Of a DNA stretch of 64,000 nucleotides, positions 54,442 through 64,000 are shown piece after piece (within the stretch, counting starts at the first letter, position 1; the number at the start of each line of letters is the position of its first letter). Source of the DNA: Streptomyces megasporus (GTDB lineage: Bacteria > Actinomycetota > Actinomycetes > Streptomycetales > Streptomycetaceae); the NCBI RefSeq assembly GCF_000718985.1, contig NZ_JODL01000024.1, forward strand, positions 146,799 to 210,798, in the 5' to 3' direction. The position numbers and the translations under genes were made by a program. The notes beneath the pieces were generated by a model. That model had not been told where the DNA came from, made no database searches, and worked only from the letters and a program-made list of their open reading frames with translations.

Positions 54442-55014
54442 ATGACCGCAGAGCCCTTGCCCGACTGGTTCTACCCGCCGCCGGGCGGCTGGACCGCCGA
54501 TGATCTGGACCGGCTGCCGCCGGGCGCCCCGCGCTTCGAGTTGATCGACGGAGCCCTCGTGATGACGCCGCCGCGGACCGAGTTCCACAGCATGGTGATG
54601 CGGCGGCTGGCCAACGCGATGGAACTCGCCGCCCCCCACCACCTGCGGGTCCCCGCCGAGATGTCGATCCGGCTGGGCGAGCGCCAGCGCCCCGAACCGG
54701 ACATCCTGGTCGTCGACGCTCCACCCCAGAAAAAGCGCACCTCCTACCTCCCCGAGGAGGTCGTGCTCGCCGTCGAGATCGTCTCGGACGAGTCGGCGGT
54801 GCGGGACCGGGAGACCAAGCCGCTGAAGTACGCCAGGGCCGGCATCCGTCACTTCTGGCGGGTGGAGGAGGAGGACGGCATCCCGGTCGTGCACGTCTAC
54901 GAGTTGGACGACACCACCGGCGCGTACGTGGCCACCGGCATCCACCGCGACAAGCTCGTCGTCCCCGTCCCCTTCCCCATGGACATCGACCTGACCACGC
55001 TGTTCCACCGCTGA
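54442..55014 (+). CDS. Uma2-family protein (DUF820, PD-(D/E)XK-like)
   Basis: The 190-residue protein has the Uma2 pattern: FELIDGALVMTPP near residue 35, EPDILVVDAP near residue 88 and LAVEIVSDESAVRDRETKPLKYARAGIRHFW (in parts) near residue 112. The Asp-(Glu)-x-Lys residues of the nuclease-like site (PDI, VEIVS, K) are present. The family is abundant in streptomycetes and cyanobacteria, but no member has a well-established role. GAGG lies upstream of ATG 54442. It is divergent from groES and shares the CIRCE region. Confidence 0.85.
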   Translation: MTAEPLPDWFYPPPGGWTADDLDRLPPGAPRFELIDGALVMTPPRTEFHSMVMRRLANAMELAAPHHLRVPAEMSIRLGERQRPEPDILVVDAPPQKKRTSYLPEEVVLAVEIVSDESAVRDRETKPLKYARAGIRHFWRVEEEDGIPVVHVYELDDTTGAYVATGIHRDKLVVPVPFPMDIDLTTLFHR

Positions 55015-55039
55015 GCGCGACCGCTGCGATGATGGGCCG

Positions 55040-56254
55040 GTGCACGCGCCGACCGGTTCCGAGTCCGACCCCGTCTCCGTCTTCCACGCCCTGCTGACCG
55101 ACGAGGGGCAGGCCCTGCTGGAGGAGTTGCGGTCGTACGACCCCGGGCGGGAGCTGGCCGTCGCCACCCGGCTGCGCCGTGACCACCCCGCCGAGCTGGT
55201 CTCGGCGGCCCTCGGCCAGGCGCGGCTGCGGCAGCGGGCGGCGGCGAAGTTCGGGGGCGGAGACGGTGGGGACGCCGCCCGGATGTACTTCACCCCCGAC
55301 GGCGTGGAGCAGGCCACCCGCGCGAGCGTGGCCGCGTACCGCGCCGGGCGCTTCGCCGCGCTCGGGGTGCGGTCCGTGGCCGATCTGTGCTGCGGCATCG
55401 GCGGCGACGCCATCGCGCTGGCCCGCGCCGGCATCCGCGTCCTGGCCGTCGACCGCTCCCCGCTGACCTGCGCCGTCGCCCGCGCCAACGCCGAGGCGCT
55501 GGGTCTGGCCGACCGCGTCGAGGTGCGGTGCGCGGACGTGACGGAGGTGGACACCGACGGCTTCGACGCCGTCTTCGCCGACCCGGCCCGGCGCGGTGGG
55601 CGCGGCCGGATCTTCGACCCCGAGGCGTACTCGCCCCCGCTGTCCTGGGCCGTCGCCGCCGCCCGTCGGGCCCCGTGCGCCGCCCTGAAGGTCGCCCCCG
55701 GCATTCCCCACGAGGCGGTGCCCGAGGACGCGGCGGCCGAGTGGATCTCCGACGGCGGGGACGTGAAGGAGGCCGTGCTGTGGTTCGGCACCGGCCCGCA
55801 CGGGAAGCGCGACGTCCGCGCCACCCTCCTGCCCGGCCCCCACACCCTGACCTCCACCGGTCTGCCGGACCCGCCGGCCGGCCCGGTCGGCCGCTACCTG
55901 TACGAACCGGACGGCGCGGTCATCCGCGCCCACCTGGTCGCGGAGGTCGCCGAGCGGGTGGACGGGCGCCTGATCGACCCGACGATCGCCTACGTCACGA
56001 GCGACGAGCTGCGCCCGGTGCCGTACGCGAGCGCATACGAGATCACCGATGTGCTCCCCTTCAACGTCAAGCGGCTCAGGGCACTGCTGCGGGAGCGCGG
56101 GGTGGGGACGGTGACGGTCAAGAAGCGCGGCTCGGCCGTCGAGCCCGACGAGCTGCGCCGGAAGCTGAAGCCCACCGGTCCGAACGCGGCCACGGTCTTC
56201 CTCACCCGCGTCGCGGGCGCTCCCACGGCCCTCCTGGGGCGGCCCGTCCCCTGA
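55040..56254 (+). CDS. Class I SAM-dependent methyltransferase with THUMP-like C-terminus
   Basis: The 404-residue protein has a SAM-binding motif VADLCCGIGGDAIALARAG near residue 114, the acidic motif VLAVDRSPL and the motif FDAVFADPARRGGRGR near residue 179, typical of RNA or DNA methyltransferases. The C-terminal 90 residues form a THUMP-like region (TVTVKKRGSAVEPDELRRKL). The start is GTG 55040, 25 bases after the Uma2 stop. It is most likely an RNA methyltransferase, but the target is unknown. Confidence 0.85.
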   Translation: MHAPTGSESDPVSVFHALLTDEGQALLEELRSYDPGRELAVATRLRRDHPAELVSAALGQARLRQRAAAKFGGGDGGDAARMYFTPDGVEQATRASVAAYRAGRFAALGVRSVADLCCGIGGDAIALARAGIRVLAVDRSPLTCAVARANAEALGLADRVEVRCADVTEVDTDGFDAVFADPARRGGRGRIFDPEAYSPPLSWAVAAARRAPCAALKVAPGIPHEAVPEDAAAEWISDGGDVKEAVLWFGTGPHGKRDVRATLLPGPHTLTSTGLPDPPAGPVGRYLYEPDGAVIRAHLVAEVAERVDGRLIDPTIAYVTSDELRPVPYASAYEITDVLPFNVKRLRALLRERGVGTVTVKKRGSAVEPDELRRKLKPTGPNAATVFLTRVAGAPTALLGRPVP

Positions 56255-56303
56255 CCCCGAGCCCCACCGGGAACGCCAAGAGCGCCGGGAGCGCCGGGAG
56301 CGG

Positions 56304-56564
56304 TCACGACACCTCCAGGCTCTCGAAGCGCCAGTGGTGGACCGGGCGGCGGATCAACTCGTTCGGCGGGGTGGGGAGCTCGGGCAGGTCGAGGGCGTCG
56401 TAGGGGGCGTCCCACCAGGTGATGACCAACACCCGGTCGGTGGAGGCGGTGAAGGTCTCGCGGCGCAGCGGGGCGGGGTCGAGGGGCTGGGCGCGGGCCC
56501 ACTCCAGCAGTTCCGCGCCACGGCCGTCGGCGGCCCGGGCCTCCCACATCAGAGCAACGGTCAT
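56304..56564 (-). CDS. Small conserved hypothetical protein
   Basis: The 86-residue protein begins TVALMWEARAADGRGAELLEWA and contains STDRVLVITWWD and HHWRFESLEVS. The pattern suggests a small ferredoxin-like alpha/beta barrel such as those of ABM-type proteins, but this is weak. It converges on the methyltransferase gene with 49 bases between. No function is proposed. Confidence 0.65.
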   Translation of the reverse strand: MTVALMWEARAADGRGAELLEWARAQPLDPAPLRRETFTASTDRVLVITWWDAPYDALDLPELPTPPNELIRRPVHHWRFESLEVS

Positions 56565-56803
56565 GGCACGATTCTGCCCACTCGCCCGGACATCGCGCGC
56601 CGGGCCCGCGGCCGGTGAGCCGGTCGGGCGCGGCGGCGACGGCAGCGGTGTGCCGAGGCGGGGTGATCGCGGGCAGGGTGGCGCGCGACCTTGTTTTTTC
56701 TTCCCCGGCGGCCGATAACACTGTCGTCGGACCGAGGACCGGCCGGGCGCGCGGTCCTCGCCGGCACCGGCCGATCGTCTCCGCACGACGACAGGGGAAG
56801 CCC

Positions 56804-58042
56804 ATGTCACAGCGCAGTGACCTCCGGCTCCGCAGGGCCGCGCTGGAGGACGAGTGGTCCCGCTGGGTGCCCCGGCTGAAAGCCGCCGGCCTGGTGCCCG
56901 GCGGCGGCAAGGTGCCGCGCCGAGAGGTGACCGAGTCCTGGATGCGCTCGCTGCCCAGCGTGGACCCCCACCGGGACAGCGCCCCGGCGTCCGACGGGGA
57001 CGCCGTACGGCACCGCTGGGCGGATTCGCCGCTGCGCCGACCGGTCGCCGACCTCGCCGACGAACTGCGCGGCATCGCCGACGACGCCGGGTTCATCACC
57101 GCCGTCACCGACGAGTCCGGGACCATCCTGTGGACGTGCGGCGGCCCGACCATGCTCCGCCGTGCCGAGCGGGTCAACTTCGCGCCCGGCGGCCGGTGGG
57201 ACGAGCAGGCCATGGGCACCAACGCCCTGTCCCTCGCCCTGCGCACCGGCCGCCCCAGCACCGTGTTCTCCGCCGAACACCTGGTCACGGCGTTGCACGG
57301 CTGGGTCTGCTACTGCGCGCCGATCCACGGCCCGGACGGACGCGTCCTGGGCGTACTGGACCTCTCCACCACCTGGGACCGCTCGCACCCGCTGGCCATG
57401 TCCACCGTGCGCACCCTGGCGTCCGCCATCGAGACCCGGCTCCGCGTCGAGCCGCCCGTCCGTCCGCACGGCGGTCCGCCCGGTGTGCGGTTGAACTGCC
57501 TGGGCGCCGAGGAGGCCGTGCGGGGCGGCCGGCCCCTGCGGCTGCGCCCGCGGCAGGTGGAGATCCTGACGCTGCTCGCGCTGGAGCCGGACGGCTTCCC
57601 GCCGGCCGGGCTCCGCGAGGCCCTGTACGGCGACCGTGCCGTCACCGCCTCCACCGTCAAGGCGGAGATCTCCCACCTGCGCCGGGCTCTCGGTGGCGGC
57701 GTCGCCACCCGCCGGTACGCGCTGACCGTGCCCGTCTCCTGCGACGCCGTCGACGTGCTGCGGGCGCTGGAGAGCGGTGACACGGCGACCGCCCTGCGCC
57801 ACTACCGCGGCCCGCTGCTCCCCCGCTCCGAGGCACCGGGGATCGAGGAGTGGCGGACGCGTCTGGAGGTCGCCGTGCGGGAGGCCGTCCTGGCGAGCTC
57901 CGACGCCGAGCACGCCCTGCGCCACGGCGAGCGGGCACCGTACGACGCGGAGGTGCACGAGCACGCGCTGCGCCTGCTGGATCCCGACGACGCCCGCCGC
58001 GCGATCGCGGCGGGCCGACTGACCGCCGCCCTGCGCGACTGA
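56804..58042 (+). CDS. GAF-domain transcriptional activator (AcoR-like N-terminus, winged-helix C-terminus)
   Basis: The 412-residue protein has an AcoR-like N-terminal helix (REVTESWMRSL) and a GAF domain (about 75-215: DEQAMGTNALSLAL, YCAPIHGPDGRVLGVLDLS). A C-terminal winged helix (about 240-320) reads LRPRQVEILTLLALEPDGFP and STVKAEISHLRRALGGG. It lacks the AAA+ domain of true sigma-54 activators, as expected in actinomycetes. It reads towards the aldehyde dehydrogenase gene 176 bases downstream and is its likely activator, sensing an aldehyde, alcohol or acetoin-like ligand. Confidence 0.85.
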   Translation: MSQRSDLRLRRAALEDEWSRWVPRLKAAGLVPGGGKVPRREVTESWMRSLPSVDPHRDSAPASDGDAVRHRWADSPLRRPVADLADELRGIADDAGFITAVTDESGTILWTCGGPTMLRRAERVNFAPGGRWDEQAMGTNALSLALRTGRPSTVFSAEHLVTALHGWVCYCAPIHGPDGRVLGVLDLSTTWDRSHPLAMSTVRTLASAIETRLRVEPPVRPHGGPPGVRLNCLGAEEAVRGGRPLRLRPRQVEILTLLALEPDGFPPAGLREALYGDRAVTASTVKAEISHLRRALGGGVATRRYALTVPVSCDAVDVLRALESGDTATALRHYRGPLLPRSEAPGIEEWRTRLEVAVREAVLASSDAEHALRHGERAPYDAEVHEHALRLLDPDDARRAIAAGRLTAALRD

Positions 58043-58218
58043 CGTCCCCGTCGGCCGGAATCCGGAATCGGGAGGGCGGAGGCCGAACCGCTCGCTCCGG
58101 ACGCCGGCTCGGGCGCCAACCTCGCACCAACCTCGTGGGTCCACAGTGATGCGCGTCACGGCGGATCCGGCCGCCGCGACGGTCCACTCACCGATGCCAT
58201 CCACCGAGGAGAGCCGCC

Positions 58219-59735
<1,517 letters not shown>

Positions 59736-59736
<1 letters not shown>

Positions 59737-60140
59737 TGACGGAGCGCATCAGGCGCGTGGAGCTCACGCCGGCCGCCGAGGACCTGGTGCGGCGGCTGAC
59801 CGCCCGGCACGGACCGCTGATGTTCCACCAGTCCGGGGGGTGCTGCGACGGCAGCTCTCCCATGTGCTACCCGCGCGGCGAGTTCCGGGTCGGGGCCTCG
59901 GACGTCCTGCTCGGCCACGTGGCCGGCGACACCCCGTTCTGGATGGGCGCCGACCAGTACGCGTACTGGCGGCACACCCACCTCACCGTCGACGCGGTGC
60001 CCGGCCGGGGCTCCGGCTTCTCCCTGGAGGCCCCGGAGGGCGTGCGGTTCCTGCTCCGCTCGCGGCTGCTCACCGAGGAGGAGTCGGCGCGCGTCGCCGC
60101 GGAGCCGCCGCTGCCGACGGGGGACGGGACGGCCGGCTGA
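59736..60140 (+). CDS. DUF779 protein
   Basis: The 134-residue protein has the DUF779 signature: LMFHQSGGCCDGSSPMCYP near residue 30 with three Cys, and WMGADQYAYWRHTHLTVD near residue 69. Genes of this family almost always follow acetaldehyde dehydrogenases; the Cys cluster suggests metal or redox binding. The exact function is unknown. It is translationally coupled to the dehydrogenase. Confidence 0.88.
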
Positions 60141-60143
60141 CGC

Positions 60144-60179
60144 CGCGGGGCCGGACGCCGGCGGGCGTCCGGCCCCGCG
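60144..60179. terminator. Bidirectional terminator between DUF779 gene and tsaD
   Basis: CGCGGGGCCGGACGCC (60144-60159) and GGCGTCCGGCCCCGCG (60164-60179) form a perfect 16-bp stem with a 4-base loop between two convergent genes. Confidence 0.88.
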
Positions 60180-60185
60180 TTCGCG

Positions 60186-61322
60186 TCACGCGCCGTGGAG
60201 GTTCCCCGCGCTCACCTCGTGCACGTGCTCGTGCGTGTGGCCGTGGCCGTGGCCGTGCGTGTGGTCGTGGGCGTGGGACGTGCCCGGGACGTGCGGCTCG
60301 GTGACCGGCAGGGAGGAGTCGGCCGACAGGTCCCAGTCGGAGGGGGCGCGGTCGCGGGCGACCATCTCGGCCCCCAGGGCCGCGACCATCGCGCCGTTGT
60401 CCGTGCACAGCTTGGGGCGCGGCACCCGCAGGGTGATCCCGGCGGCCTCGCAGCGCTCCTCGGCCAGGGCGCGCAGCCGCGAGTTGGCCGCGACGCCGCC
60501 GCCGATCATCAGGTGCTCCACGCCCTCGTCCTTGCAGGCGCGGATCGCCTTGCGGGTCAGCACGTCGACGACCGCCTCCTGGAAGGACGCCGAGACGTCC
60601 GCGACCGGCACCTCCTCGCCCGCGTTCCGCTTCGCCTCGATCCAGCGGGCGACGGCCGTCTTCAGACCGGAGAAGGAGAAGTCGTAGGGCGCGTCGCGCG
60701 GGCCGGTGAGGCCGCGGGGGAAGGCGATGGCGTCCGGGTTCCCCTCGCGGGCCCAGCGGTCGATGACCGGGCCGCCGGGGAAGCCGAGGTTCAGCACGCG
60801 GGCGACCTTGTCGAACGCCTCGCCCGCCGCGTCGTCGATGGTGGCGCCCAGCGGCCTCACGTCGGAGGTGATGTCGGTCGACAGCAACAGGGAGGAGTGC
60901 CCGCCGGAGACCAGCAGGGCCATCGTCGGCTCGGGCAGCGCGCCGTGTTCGAGCTGGTCGACGCAGATGTGGGAGGCGAGGTGGTTGACGCCGTACAGCG
61001 GCTTGCCCAGCGCGTAGGCGTACGCCTTGGCCGCCGAGACGCCCACCAGCAGCGCGCCCGCCAGGCCGGGCCCGGCGGTGACGGCGATGCCGTCCAGGTC
61101 GCTCGCGGAGACGCCGGCCTCCTTCAGGGCGCGCTGGATGGTGGGGATCATCGCCTCCAGGTGGGCGCGGCTGGCGACCTCGGGCACCACGCCGCCGTAC
61201 CGGGCGTGCTCGTCGACGCTGGAGGCCACCGCGTCGGCGAGCAGGGTGTGTCCGCGCACGATGCCCACGCCGGTCTCGTCGCAGGAGGTCTCGATGCCGA
61301 GGACCAGGGGTTCGTCAGCCAT
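60186..61322 (-). CDS. tsaD: tRNA N6-threonylcarbamoyladenosine synthase subunit TsaD, with His-rich tail
   Basis: TsaD transfers threonylcarbamoyl to A37 of ANN-decoding tRNAs. The protein has 378 residues; the core shows [15 protein letters not shown], the metal-binding [30 protein letters not shown] and [12 protein letters not shown]. After the normal end near residue 345 comes an extra tail of about 30 residues with about ten His ([15 protein letters not shown]). It overlaps rimI by 8 bases. The tail may bind zinc or nickel. It is part of the tsaB-rimI-tsaD operon. Confidence 0.95.
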   Translation of the reverse strand: MADEPLVLGIETSCDETGVGIVRGHTLLADAVASSVDEHARYGGVVPEVASRAHLEAMIPTIQRALKEAGVSASDLDGIAVTAGPGLAGALLVGVSAAKAYAYALGKPLYGVNHLASHICVDQLEHGALPEPTMALLVSGGHSSLLLSTDITSDVRPLGATIDDAAGEAFDKVARVLNLGFPGGPVIDRWAREGNPDAIAFPRGLTGPRDAPYDFSFSGLKTAVARWIEAKRNAGEEVPVADVSASFQEAVVDVLTRKAIRACKDEGVEHLMIGGGVAANSRLRALAEERCEAAGITLRVPRPKLCTDNGAMVAALGAEMVARDRAPSDWDLSADSSLPVTEPHVPGTSHAHDHTHGHGHGHTHEHVHEVSAGNLHGA

Positions 61323-61950
61323 GGGTCGTCGTTCCTTGGTGGCGTTCCGTTATGTCGGGTGTGCCGGGTGTGTCGGGTGCGTCGGATGTGTCGAAGGAGC
61401 CCGATGGGTCCGCTGGGTCGGGTTCGGTGTCCGCGGGGCGGCGCATCACGAGGGCATCCACGTTGCCCGGCTGGTAGTAGCCGCGGCGCACGCCGATCGC
61501 CTCGAACCCGAAGCGCTCGTACAGGCGCTGGGCGCGGACGTTGTCCACGCGGACCTCCAGCAGGACCTCCCGGCACTCGAAGTCGGTGGCGGCCCGCAGG
61601 AGGGCGGTGAGCAGACGGCTGCCCAGGCCGGTGCCCCACTGGTCGCGGGCGGTGGCGATGGTCTGGATGTCGCCGGTGCCGTCCACGGCGGCGAGGCCGC
61701 CGTAACCGACGACGCGCCCGCCGCTTTCGTCGACGGTCTCGGCCACCACGTAGCGGCGGGTGGCGGCGGGGCCGCGGGCATGGGCGAGTTCGGACCAGAA
61801 CATGGCGGGCGACCAGGCGTCGTGCGGGAAGAGTTCCCTCTCCAGCTCCAGCACCGGTTCGATGTCCCACCAGCGCATCTCGCGCAGGACGGGTTGCCGT
61901 TCGGGCCGCTGGTCGGGCTGCTGGTCGGGCCGCCGGTCGGTGCCGGTCAC
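61315..61950 (-). CDS. rimI: Ribosomal protein alanine N-acetyltransferase RimI
   Basis: The 211-residue GNAT protein has the acetyl-CoA motif [19 protein letters not shown] near residue 105 and [20 protein letters not shown] near residue 130, the RimI hallmark. It is flanked by an N-terminal Gln/Arg-rich extension and a C-terminal Asp/Thr/Pro-rich tail, both disordered. GTG 61950 overlaps the tsaB stop (GTGA). It probably acetylates ribosomal protein S18. Confidence 0.92.
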   Translation of the reverse strand: MTGTDRRPDQQPDQRPERQPVLREMRWWDIEPVLELERELFPHDAWSPAMFWSELAHARGPAATRRYVVAETVDESGGRVVGYGGLAAVDGTGDIQTIATARDQWGTGLGSRLLTALLRAATDFECREVLLEVRVDNVRAQRLYERFGFEAIGVRRGYYQPGNVDALVMRRPADTEPDPADPSGSFDTSDAPDTPGTPDITERHQGTTTHG

Positions 61951-62633
61951 CGGGGCGTGACCACCTTGTAGTTGGCGGGCACCCTGGCGTCCGGCCGCCG
62001 CAGGTACAGGGGCAGTGGCGGCAGGAAGCCGGTGTCCGGTCCGGTGCCGTCGCCGGCGCCCAGCCGTTCGGCCGCCAGCGCCGCCAGGGCGGCGGCCGAG
62101 ACGTGTTCGGGCATGTCGTGGCGCACGCCGGTGAAGGTGTCCGCGTACAGCCGCGCCCCCGCGCCCACGGCGGGAACGTCCGCGACCCGGTCGGCGATGT
62201 CGGCCGGACGGTCCACGGCCGGGTCGGTGAGGCGGGTGCGGGCGTCGGCGTAGCGCGCCCAGTACACCTCCTTGCGGCGGGCGTCGGTGGCGACCGTGAA
62301 GGGGCCCTCCAGTCCGGCGGTTCCGGCGGCGTACGCGATGCCGTCCAGGGTGCACAGGCCGTGGACGGGGATGTCCCGGGCGGCCCCGATGGTCGTCGCC
62401 GTCATCAGGCCGACCCGCAGTCCGGTGTACGGCCCCGGTCCGACGCCGACGACGATGCCGGTCACGTCGCCGAGCGACGCGCCCGCCTCGGCCAGGACGC
62501 GGTCGACGGCCGGGAGCAGCAGTTCGCCGTGGCGGCGGGCGTCCACCTCGTCCGCGGCGGCGAGGGCCCGCGTCCCGTCGTGGAGGGCGACGGTGACGGC
62601 GGGGGTGGCGGTGTCAAGAGCGAGCAGGAGCAC
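61947..62633 (-). CDS. tsaB: tRNA threonylcarbamoyladenosine biosynthesis protein TsaB
   Basis: The 228-residue protein has LLLALDTATPAVTVAL at the N-terminus, DARRHGELLLPAVDRVL near residue 31 and VGVGPGPYTGLRVGLMTA near residue 62. TsaB partners TsaD in making the t6A modification. The start is GTG 62633 with no ribosome binding site, and a -10-like TAGGCT sits six bases before it, so a leaderless transcript is likely. It leads the tsaB-rimI-tsaD operon. The usual upstream tsaE gene is not present; a divergent gene is found instead. Confidence 0.94.
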   Translation of the reverse strand: MLLLALDTATPAVTVALHDGTRALAAADEVDARRHGELLLPAVDRVLAEAGASLGDVTGIVVGVGPGPYTGLRVGLMTATTIGAARDIPVHGLCTLDGIAYAAGTAGLEGPFTVATDARRKEVYWARYADARTRLTDPAVDRPADIADRVADVPAVGAGARLYADTFTGVRHDMPEHVSAAALAALAAERLGAGDGTGPDTGFLPPLPLYLRRPDARVPANYKVVTPR

Positions 62634-62639
62634 GCTTTT

Positions 62640-62645
62640 AGCCTA
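62640..62645 (-). promoter_or_regulatory. Candidate leaderless promoter -10 box of tsaB
   Basis: On the minus strand TAGGCT is followed by exactly six bases and then the GTG start of tsaB, the spacing at which the start codon coincides with the transcription start. No Shine-Dalgarno sequence is present. Confidence 0.5.
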
Positions 62646-62742
62646 CGGCGCGCTGCCGGCCGTCTGTCCCGCGGCGGCTGCTACGGTCAGGCGTACGATC
62701 AGACCGGTTCATGGGGCCGGAGCGCGGGAGGCGGGCGAGAGG

Positions 62743-63321
62743 GTGGCACGGAGCAGCGCGGGGGTGGTCGTGGCCGGGCTGACCGCAGCGGCACTGGCCG
62801 TCGTCGGTTTCCTGGCCTACCAGGCGGACGCCGCACAGGATCGGCGCGGGCCGGACACCGACCGCAAACCCGCGGCCTCGGCTTCTCCTTCCCCCGGCGC
62901 GGGGAAGAAGGAGCGCGGGAAGTCCGAGGAGCGCGAGCGGACCGCGCTGCCGGCCGAGTCGGGCGCCGGCGAGCGCGTCGTCTACTCCCTGGGCACCGAC
63001 CGGGTGTGGCTGGTGGGCGCGAACGAGCAGGTCACCCACACCTACCGGGTCGTCCCCGGCGCGGTGGACCCGCTGCCGGGCGAGTACACCGTGACCTCCC
63101 GCACCGAGCGCGTCACCGGCACCGACGGGGTGCCGATCGCCCACGTGGTGCTGTTCACGCAGGTCGACGGGGTCGTGGTCGGTTTCAGCGCCGCGGTGGA
63201 CGGCTCGCTGCCCGAGGGGCCCCCGAAGGAGGGCACGGGCGGCATCCGGGAGAAGCCGGAGGACGGCGAGGCGATGTGGCGGTTCGCCACGCTCGGCACG
63301 AAGGTCGTCGTCGTCCCCTGA
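62743..63321 (+). CDS. Membrane-anchored hypothetical protein
   Basis: The 192-residue protein starts at GTG 62743 with a GGGAGG-type site upstream. Residues 5-28 form a hydrophobic signal anchor (GVVVAGLTAAALAVVGFLAY). A charged Lys/Glu/Arg-rich stretch follows (about 45-70), then a beta-rich extracellular domain with RVWLVGANEQVTHTYRVVPG and VTGTDGVPIAHVVLFTQ. It is conserved-looking but has no recognised family. It is divergent from tsaB. Confidence 0.75.
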   Translation: MARSSAGVVVAGLTAAALAVVGFLAYQADAAQDRRGPDTDRKPAASASPSPGAGKKERGKSEERERTALPAESGAGERVVYSLGTDRVWLVGANEQVTHTYRVVPGAVDPLPGEYTVTSRTERVTGTDGVPIAHVVLFTQVDGVVVGFSAAVDGSLPEGPPKEGTGGIREKPEDGEAMWRFATLGTKVVVVP

Positions 63322-63497
63322 CCCCGTCCTCCCGGACTCTCCCGACTCCCCGCCGCCGGCTCGTTCCCCGCGCCGTTCCCCGCGCCGTTCCCCCGCGTCG
63401 TTCCGTCTTCCGTGGGGCGCGCGGGCCGAGGATGGGACGCCGAGGACGTCGGGAACACCGAGGACGCCCCACGGGGGCGGGTGAAGGAGGCGCACCG

Positions 63498-63830
63498 ATG
63501 CGCATCGACCTGTCGGGCAGGACGGCTCTGGTCACCGGGTCCACCGGGGGGATCGGGGCGGCGATCGCCGGCGGTCTGGCCCGGGCCGGGGCCCGGGTGG
63601 CGGTCAACGGCCGCCGGGAGGAGAGCGTCGCGGCGGCGGCCGAACGGCTCCGGGCGGAGGTCCCGGGCGCGGAGGTGGTGGAGGTCGCCGCCGACGTCAC
63701 CACGGAGGACGGCGCGGCGCGGGTGGTCGAGAAGCTGCCCGAGGTCGACGTTCTGATCAACAACCTCGGGATCTTCGGCCCCCGGCCCGCCCCGGAGATC
63801 ACCGACGACGAGTGGCGGCGCTACCGGGTC
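63498..63830 (+). pseudogene. Short-chain dehydrogenase gene interrupted by an IS200/IS605-type element
   Basis: The first 110 or so codons encode a clear SDR: LVTGSTGGIGAAIAGGLARAGA at residues 10-31 (read in parts), VAVNGRREES, VAADVTTEDG and DVLINNLGIFGPRP near residue 90. After DDEWRRY the sequence abruptly leaves the family pattern, and codons such as TAT and TTC replace the expected EVNV-type region. The open frame continues by chance into the mobile element. ATG 63498 has AAGGAGG upstream. The catalytic Ser-Tyr-Lys part is missing in this window and may lie beyond the insertion. Confidence 0.82.
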
Positions 63831-63831
63831 T

Positions 63832-63872
63832 ATTCGCAGTGCACCGGGCTTCAGCCCGGTGGTGAAGCGAAT
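63832..63872. repeat. Subterminal hairpin of the IS200/IS605-type element
   Basis: CACCGGGCT (63842-63850) and AGCCCGGTG (63853-63861) form a perfect 9-bp stem with a 2-base loop. An outer pair ATTCGC (63832-63837) and GCGAAT (63867-63872) extends it. Imperfect hairpins of this kind mark the ends recognised by TnpA. Confidence 0.75.
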
Positions 63873-63932
63873 CTGAGAACTGCTCTGACCTCAGCTGTGT
63901 GCACGGATCCGCACTGTTCACCTGAGCCAGGG

Positions 63933-64000
63933 TCAGAGCGGCCGGTTCTGCTGCTCGATGTACTGCTTCACGATGCTGAGCGGCGCGCCGCCGACGGACC
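63933..64000 (-). CDS. tnpA: C-terminal end of IS200/IS605-family transposase TnpA (partial)
   Basis: The minus strand reads SVGGAPLSIVKQYIEQQNRP then Leu and a TGA stop at 63935-63933. The GGAP-x-x-x-(I/V)-K-x-Y-I-E-Q-Q pattern is the conserved C-terminus of TnpA (Y1 HUH transposases). The rest of the gene, including the HUH motif and catalytic Tyr, is outside the window. Confidence 0.8.
   Translation of the reverse strand, partial: SVGGAPLSIVKQYIEQQNRPL

Larger units (their letters stand above)
63831..64000 (-). mobile_element. Terminal part of an IS200/IS605-family element
   Basis: From about 63831 the base composition and codon use change. This segment holds a subterminal hairpin (63832-63872) and the 3' end of a TnpA-type transposase gene on the minus strand (63933-64000). 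The left end and most of the transposase lie beyond the window. The junction with the SDR gene is between about 63822 and 63832. This family moves as single strands and makes no target duplication. Confidence 0.78.

Noticed and set aside
63831..63930. Continuation of the SDR protein to the window end
   Set aside because: The frame stays open but the translation lacks the SDR NAG-Ser-Tyr-Lys order and matches IS-end structure instead.

Overview
The window is chromosomal DNA of a Streptomyces-type actinomycete. Support for this is the very high GC content with strong third-position GC bias, abundant GTG and TTG starts, and the presence of bldM, whiD, an ECF sigma factor of the SigD/ShbA type, CIRCE-controlled groES-groEL1, a cebR-cebEFG-bglC cellobiose locus and a rare TTA (bldA) codon. 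No rRNA, tRNA, CRISPR array or classical biosynthetic cluster was seen.

Layout. 1-2.9 kb: end of an unknown gene, a small DUF1232 membrane protein and the pxpABC 5-oxoprolinase operon. 3-10 kb: a multi-HAMP hybrid histidine kinase followed by an ANTAR/GAF/PAS/SpoIIE phosphatase. 10.3-13.2 kb: a DHFR-like reductase, an ATP-dependent DNA ligase and a DUF1992 protein. 13.4-19.6 kb: the cellobiose import locus (bglC, cebG, cebF, cebE on the minus strand, cebR divergent) with CebR-type operators between cebE and cebR. 19.8-25.2 kb: a DUF574 methyltransferase, a DUF397/XRE regulator pair, and a signalling group (PAS sensor kinase, RsbW-like ATPase, NarL-type regulator, STAS protein). 25.3-30 kb: a secreted SGNH hydrolase with a cellulose-binding module, which carries both a perfect CebR box and a TTA codon, then a LacI regulator divergent from a PhyH dioxygenase-MFS transporter operon.

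30.1-44 kb: a polysaccharide deacetylase lipoprotein, a decayed GMC oxidoreductase pseudogene, a succinate-semialdehyde dehydrogenase, three Ser/Thr kinase genes in a row (the middle one a predicted pseudokinase), glpD, and a nucleotide-sugar dehydrogenase homologue lacking its catalytic Cys and Lys. 44-49.3 kb: guaB3, guaB, the ECF sigma gene, bldM and whiD. 49.4-52 kb: LysR, MOSC and SDR genes, with an unusual 13-bp tandem repeat in the LysR/MOSC intergenic region. 52.1-56.6 kb: groEL1, groES, two CIRCE elements, Uma2, a methyltransferase and a small protein. 56.8-60.1 kb: a GAF-type activator, an aldehyde dehydrogenase and a DUF779 protein. 60.2-63.3 kb: tsaB-rimI-tsaD and a membrane-anchored protein. 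The order tsaB-rimI-tsaD-groES-groEL1-whiB-like-sigD-guaB-guaB3 matches the conserved actinobacterial block also known in mycobacteria. The right edge holds an SDR gene interrupted by the end of an IS200/IS605-family element.

Several convergent gene pairs are separated by long perfect GC hairpins acting as likely bidirectional terminators. The strongest functional links are the cellulose/cellobiose theme, with one operator sequence at two separate loci, and the developmental block, where bldM has an exact BldN-type promoter.
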